This document shows, in pieces, positions 59,858 through 64,000 of a DNA stretch of 64,000 nt. The position numbers and the translations under genes are program-made. The DNA lies in the NCBI GenBank assembly GCA_002813285.1, contig PHTZ01000001.1:1014501-1078500 (forward strand), read 5' to 3'. Position 1 is the first letter of the stretch, and the number at the start of each line of letters is the position of its first letter. The notes beneath the pieces are model-generated. The model did not search any database. It was not told the DNA's origin and was given only the letters and a program-made list of their open reading frames with translations. The stretch is from Flavobacteriaceae bacterium MAR_2009_75 (GTDB lineage Bacteria > Bacteroidota > Bacteroidia > Flavobacteriales > Flavobacteriaceae).

Positions 59858-60829
59858 TTATTGTGACCATTCGGTCGGAGTTCTGTCCCATCGATGGGTT
59901 TTCAGTTCCTTAATTAAATCGGCAGGCAAGCTATTTCCATCACTAGTGGCCGTATTGGCCAAAACATTTCTTTGCTTTCGCATACCTGGTATAGTTGTAC
60001 CAACGATTTTATTTTCAAGAATAAATCGCAGGGCCATTTCGGCCATGGTCATTCCCTCGGGAATAAGTGGTCGTAAGGCATCGGCATGGTCTACGCTTGA
60101 ATTCAAGTTTTCGGGCACAAAATAAGTACCTCGCCAATCACCTTCCGGAAAAACAGTATCCTTGCTTATGTTTCCTGTCAATGTTCCCTCATCAAAAGGC
60201 ACTCGGGCAATAACCGCAATATCTTTTTCTTCGCAAAGGGGAAAAAGTACATCCTCAGGGTTTTGGTCAAAAATATTATATATTACCTGTACGGCATCGA
60301 TAAGACCTGTCTTTAACGCTTCAATACCATTTTCTGGCTCCCAACGATTCACGCTTATGCCCATGGCCCCTATTTTTCCATCTCTCTTTAAATCTTCTAC
60401 TGCTCTTTGCCACTCTTCTCGACGAGACCAACTGTCGTCCCAAGTATGAAACTGCATCAAATCGATGCGTTCCATCCCCAAATTGGTCAAGGTCTTCTCG
60501 GTATACTCAACAATATGGTTAATAGGATATGAATCTTCAAAAGCATATTCAGGCTTTGCAGGCCATTGAAAATTCTTAGGTGGTATTTTACTCGCCGTGT
60601 ACAATTTTTCCTTTGGATGTCGACGAACCAACTCACCTAAGAGTTCTTCGCTATGGCCCTCGCCATAACCCCAAGCGGTATCAAAAAAATTAACCCCGTT
60701 CTCCACGGCCAAATCAAGCGATTTTGCCGATTGTTCATCATCAGATTGCGTCCATCCGGCCATGCCCCACATGCCATAACCGACTTCACTTACTTGCCAC
60801 TCGGTTCTTCCGAATCTTCTATATTTCAT
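59858..60829 (-). CDS. aldo/keto reductase (second type)
   Basis: A 323-residue aldo/keto reductase. The tetrad is Asp in FFDTAWGYG, Tyr in GYGEG, Lys in TASKIP and His in QFHTWDD. The GTTIPGMRKQRNV segment is the cofactor-binding end. It is more distant from the AKR at 33540-34418 and resembles the family often annotated as an oxidoreductase of unknown sugar or aldehyde substrate. It is transcribed alone. Confidence 0.9.
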   Translation of the reverse strand: MKYRRFGRTEWQVSEVGYGMWGMAGWTQSDDEQSAKSLDLAVENGVNFFDTAWGYGEGHSEELLGELVRRHPKEKLYTASKIPPKNFQWPAKPEYAFEDSYPINHIVEYTEKTLTNLGMERIDLMQFHTWDDSWSRREEWQRAVEDLKRDGKIGAMGISVNRWEPENGIEALKTGLIDAVQVIYNIFDQNPEDVLFPLCEEKDIAVIARVPFDEGTLTGNISKDTVFPEGDWRGTYFVPENLNSSVDHADALRPLIPEGMTMAEMALRFILENKIVGTTIPGMRKQRNVLANTATSDGNSLPADLIKELKTHRWDRTPTEWSQ

Positions 60830-61071
60830 TTAATGTAGTTTTGAGATAAGTTTATCGTAATTCGTTGTATTTTTTAGGTTGTACCTAATCACAAATAGTA
60901 CAAAAAAAATCCGTAATCTATTTTCTAGCTTGGTAATTTACAACTTTTACACTTGTTTTTCCTGATGAACAAATATGTTATCTCAGGTTTACTAAATTAA
61001 GTTGTAAGAGGCACTTTTCAGTGCACCAACAGAAAATAAAATACGGACTTAAATTCTAAATAGATAGCTAT

Positions 61072-62496
61072 CTAGAAATCTCTATAATCTCCACCCAAAT
61101 ATTGGTTAGCTTCATTTTCGGCAAACTTGGCCGTTTCAGCATCCCAGTGAAGTGTTTGATTAGGAAAACGACCTGCGATTACCCCTAAAAGAATAGTCTC
61201 CGTCAATCGGCCGGCATATGAGAAAGGTGCAGTAGTCGCACCTTTACCCAAACAAGCATCAACAAATTGATGGTAATGTTTTGGCCCTTCAGATTCATAA
61301 TTTCGAATGGGTTCGCCTAAATTATTGGCTTTTGAAACCTCAGCTATTTCCTTAGAAATATCTACATATTTGCCTTTAACGATTTTCTTCGGCAACTGCA
61401 TAAAATGGGGCAATAACAGACGGCCCTTTTTACCGATGAACATAGCGCCCTGATCAGGCAATTCACCTGCACCTGCCATACCCGCATCAAGAGATATTTT
61501 GTCTTTTACACTTTCATCTTTCTGCTGTTTTTTACCTGCTGAGCCTTTGCCGCCAGGCAAGATTAAATCTTCATGCTCCGGAGGCATTCCAGGACCATCG
61601 TACCAGACCCACTTGAGGTTTTTGGCAGTATATTCAGTACCTGGAAATTCGTATGTTACCGTATTGTTCTCAGGATATCCGAATCCATTTGGTTCACGGC
61701 ATTCATTTTTAACGGTCATCGGAACATCTAGATTCAAGGCGTTGTATGGGGTATCGAAGATATGCACCCCCATATCACCGAGTGTTCCACAACCATAATC
61801 TAAAAGCTTTCTCCAATTTCCCGGGTGGTAATAACCATCTTTATAAGGGCGCTCTTTTGAAGTGCCCAACCACAGGTTCCAATCTAACTGTGCCGGTACT
61901 GGGTCTTCTCCCTCTGGAGCTTCACCGTTATAACCCCATGATTTTGGTGACCATGCACGTACGGTATGAACCTTACCAATAATACCGGATTGTATCAATA
62001 GTGTGGCCAATCGGTAATCATAGAATGAATGTACCTGAATGCCCATTTGCGTCACCAAATTCTTTTCTTTGGCCACCTTCATCATTTCTCGCGACTCTTC
62101 AACATAATGGGTCAATGGTTTTTGACAGTAGACCGGCTTATTCATCTGCATGGCCTTTAAAGATGCCGGTGCATGTGTATGGTCGGGTGTCGATACGATA
62201 ACCGCATCAATGTTCTCTCCCATTTCATCGAGCATGGTGCGATAATCGAAAAACACTCTGGCTCCCGGATGTAATTTATGTGCTTTGGCCAAGTTGATAG
62301 AATCAACATCACACAGGGCTACAACATCAACAGACTTATGTGAGGAGATAGCCTTTAGGTCTTCACCCCCCATGTTACCCACACCTATATGTGCCGTGCG
62401 TAATCGTTTACCACTTTGAAAAGCCCAAGCTGCATTCGGCAATAAGGCGAATGATGATACTGCTGCGGCACTTTTTAGAAATTCCCTTTTGTTCAT
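61072..62496 (-). CDS. Gfo/Idh/MocA-family oxidoreductase, exported
   Basis: A 474-residue NAD(P)-dependent oxidoreductase. The N-terminal signal has a Tat-like KREFLK motif followed by a hydrophobic stretch (SAAAVSSFALLPNAAWA), so periplasmic export of a folded protein is likely. The Rossmann motif is IGVGNMGGED. The catalytic Lys is in CQKPLTHYVEE and the family block STPDHTHA is present. The C-terminal domain matches the Gfo/Idh/MocA type that oxidises sugars to keto-sugars. It starts 18 bp after the DUF1080 gene, giving a two-gene operon likely feeding a 3-keto-glycoside route. Confidence 0.92.
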   Translation of the reverse strand: MNKREFLKSAAAVSSFALLPNAAWAFQSGKRLRTAHIGVGNMGGEDLKAISSHKSVDVVALCDVDSINLAKAHKLHPGARVFFDYRTMLDEMGENIDAVIVSTPDHTHAPASLKAMQMNKPVYCQKPLTHYVEESREMMKVAKEKNLVTQMGIQVHSFYDYRLATLLIQSGIIGKVHTVRAWSPKSWGYNGEAPEGEDPVPAQLDWNLWLGTSKERPYKDGYYHPGNWRKLLDYGCGTLGDMGVHIFDTPYNALNLDVPMTVKNECREPNGFGYPENNTVTYEFPGTEYTAKNLKWVWYDGPGMPPEHEDLILPGGKGSAGKKQQKDESVKDKISLDAGMAGAGELPDQGAMFIGKKGRLLLPHFMQLPKKIVKGKYVDISKEIAEVSKANNLGEPIRNYESEGPKHYHQFVDACLGKGATTAPFSYAGRLTETILLGVIAGRFPNQTLHWDAETAKFAENEANQYLGGDYRDF

Positions 62497-62513
62497 TTTT
62501 AGTTAGTTTGGAT

Positions 62514-63269
62514 TTATAGTTTTTTAATCTTTATGTTCTTAAGCCATAATGGACTGTCATGATCCTGAAAGCCGATATACCCGCTTTTAAAGGTACCGTA
62601 TTTAGGAGAATCTTTCCATTTTCCCTCACTTTTACGTTTCTCCCAGTCTTCGCTCCACGGCACAAAAGAGAGTAACTTCTTGCCATTCAACCAATGCTCA
62701 ACATTTTCTGGGGTGAAAATCACGCGAGATGTATTCCACTCACCAGCTGATTTTATTATCTTTTGTGCTTCATCAGGTACATGCATCGCATAATCGGCAC
62801 CGGTCTTTTGCCAGTCTTCAAGCTTGGCGTCATTGATCTCTTCCCACTTTAAATCATCTAACATTTGATATTCGGGTGAAATCTCGGGCATACCCCAGTC
62901 GCCTTCTTTAATATGATAAAGCATACCACTGTTACCGCCTTCGGGTATTTTCCATTCCCAAGCCAGTTCAAAATTATCGAACTCTTCAGCGGCATAAATA
63001 ATATCGTTGCCCCCTTTTCTGTTCGCCTCGGTTCTCTTTTCGGTATCAAAGGTGAGTACATCGTCTTCTATAACCCACTGTGGCGATAAATCTTCTCCGT
63101 TATATGCTCGCCACCCTTCGGTGGTCGATCCATCGAAAAGATAAATCCACTCTTCAGCATCGGCAGTTGACTCTGTTTCGGAAGTTTCAGTTTTTACTTC
63201 TGTTTTTTTCTCTGTCTTACACGAGAAAAGGATAATTGAAAGGCAAAAAATAGTAATTACTTTTTTCAT
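62514..63269 (-). CDS. DUF1080 (3-keto-disaccharide hydrolase-like) lipoprotein
   Basis: A 251-residue lipoprotein with lipobox IILFSC (Cys16). The DUF1080/LamG-like jelly roll reads WIYLFDGSTTEGWRAYNGE, EDDVLTFDTEKR, FELAWEWKIPEGGNSGMLYH (first halves quoted) and VIFTPENVEHWLNGKKLLSF. DUF1080 members include enzymes that cleave 3-keto-glycosides, which fits the next gene, a Gfo/Idh/MocA oxidoreductase. It is the first gene of that operon. Confidence 0.9.
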   Translation of the reverse strand: MKKVITIFCLSIILFSCKTEKKTEVKTETSETESTADAEEWIYLFDGSTTEGWRAYNGEDLSPQWVIEDDVLTFDTEKRTEANRKGGNDIIYAAEEFDNFELAWEWKIPEGGNSGMLYHIKEGDWGMPEISPEYQMLDDLKWEEINDAKLEDWQKTGADYAMHVPDEAQKIIKSAGEWNTSRVIFTPENVEHWLNGKKLLSFVPWSEDWEKRKSEGKWKDSPKYGTFKSGYIGFQDHDSPLWLKNIKIKKL

Positions 63270-63533
63270 TAAGGTTTTGTTTTGGTTTTTGAATATTAGG
63301 TAATTAGTAATAGTATAAATAAAACAGCATGGTAAGTACTGTTATTAAGCATATCAGCGAAAGTATATAGCTTAGAATCTTGAAAGTTAATCTGAGATCT
63401 TTCTGGTATCAACGCTTATTTTTGCATTAAGCAGGCTTTTTTTTGCCCATTTGGCATTTAATCGCAACGAATAGATATTTTGAGTACTAGACTCCACTAA
63501 AGTATGCGAATCTTATCGAACCAAATTTAATGA

Positions 63534-64000
63534 TTACTGTGGATTGTTGGCCTTTATGGAAGCCAAGGCGAGAAACAATAAAAAAGCTAGACCTAAGTAA
63601 CCCATCAACTGGTACGACCCAAAAGTGGATAGACATAGGCTGAAAATCGACGGTGCCAAGGCGCTGGCCAAAATAAGAAAAGACATTACCTTTCCCGTAA
63701 TAGCACCAAGATGGGTACGACCATAGAACCTAGGCCATACGATAGCATTAAGTACTGCGAAAAACCCACCAAGAATACCAAAACCACCTATCAGAAAAGG
63801 CACTCCGATGGCTGTAGAAAGAAAAAGAAAACCGACCGATGCTAAAACTCCCCCGAAAATCATTAAGTAGAGGTACAGTTTTAATTTTAGATAATCACTT
63901 AAAAAATTAAACACAGTTGATACCGTTACCGCTACTACTGAGGCAGGTAAAAATATGGAGATAGCATCGTCTTTGGGGAAACCCTCACTGGCAAATACCG
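63534..64000 (-). CDS. MFS transporter, C-terminal part (partial)
   Basis: The frame is open from the right window edge, reading EGFPKDDAISIFLPASVVAV upstream of residue 63914, and ends at 63534. It contains five predicted transmembrane helices and the MFS-type half-repeat pattern (WPRFYGRTHLGAITGKVMSF). The GTG at 63914 is therefore internal, not the true start. The protein lies upstream of, and divergent in function from, the sugar genes. It may import the sugar or keto-sugar substrate, which is inference. Confidence 0.8.
   Translation of the reverse strand, partial: VFASEGFPKDDAISIFLPASVVAVTVSTVFNFLSDYLKLKLYLYLMIFGGVLASVGFLFLSTAIGVPFLIGGFGILGGFFAVLNAIVWPRFYGRTHLGAITGKVMSFLILASALAPSIFSLCLSTFGSYQLMGYLGLAFLLFLALASIKANNPQ

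Noticed and set aside
1-64000. CRISPR arrays, tRNA or rRNA genes, integrases and complete insertion sequences
   Set aside because: None was found on reading through both strands. Absence is judged by eye and a covariance-model scan would be decisive.

Overview
The window comes from a member of the phylum Bacteroidota, most likely a marine Flavobacteriaceae. The reasons are a SusC/SusD pair, sulfatases with lipoprotein signals, GIN-domain, DUF1080 and NamZ-type proteins, A-rich leaders without Shine-Dalgarno sequences, and repeated matches to the Bacteroidota -7 promoter box TAnnTTTG. There are no rRNA or tRNA genes, no CRISPR array and no intact insertion sequence. Most of it reads as stable chromosome with a few decayed gene remnants.

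Layout. 0-2.5 kb: the end of a type I-like secretion operon (TetR regulator, then an ABC protein with an eroded nucleotide-binding domain, then a gene running off the left edge). 2.8-5 kb: a BLUF blue-light protein, a small secreted protein and a DUF2064 protein. 5.1-10.8 kb: SusC, SusD and a periplasmic nucleoside hydrolase, probably a nucleoside-scavenging locus. 10.9-17 kb: the dead tail of one TolC/NodT gene, then a complete TolC-MFP-RND efflux operon. 17-23.5 kb: a run of small stress-type genes (GIN domain, DUF2254, hemerythrin, topoisomerase IB, HVA1/TUDOR, DUF2383, DUF1328, an acidic lipoprotein, a frameshifted PRPP-synthetase-like gene, a SAP-like protein). 23.6-29.5 kb: SDR, AraC, response regulator, large hybrid-PAS histidine kinase and a second AraC regulator. 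29.5-34.4 kb: two AsmA/DUF748-like envelope proteins, a zincin, DoxX and an aldo/keto reductase. 34.7-47.3 kb: a sulfur-themed region (GH3-like enzyme, two sulfatases, an exonuclease/GIY-YIG protein, persulfide dioxygenase-rhodanese, SulP transporter, cysteine-bearing Crp/Fnr regulator, epimerase, cysteine synthase). 47.4-60.8 kb: mixed housekeeping and envelope genes (FtsX-type permease, NamZ-like muramidase, second BLUF, sterol-desaturase family, QueE, HerA-like ATPase, hydrolases). 61-64 kb: a Gfo/Idh/MocA oxidoreductase, a DUF1080 protein and the end of an MFS transporter, resembling a 3-keto-glycoside pathway.

The strongest non-coding signal is in the sulfur region. The persulfide dioxygenase gene and the SulP gene each carry a palindrome of the form TGTRAC-N4-GTTAC(A/C), 21 and 20 bp upstream of a perfect TAnnTTTG box. 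This is the position expected for a class-II-type activator, and a Crp/Fnr protein whose effector loop carries a Cys-Cys pair is encoded next door. I infer a small sulfane-sulfur-responsive regulon. All statements rest on reading the sequence; no database search was run.
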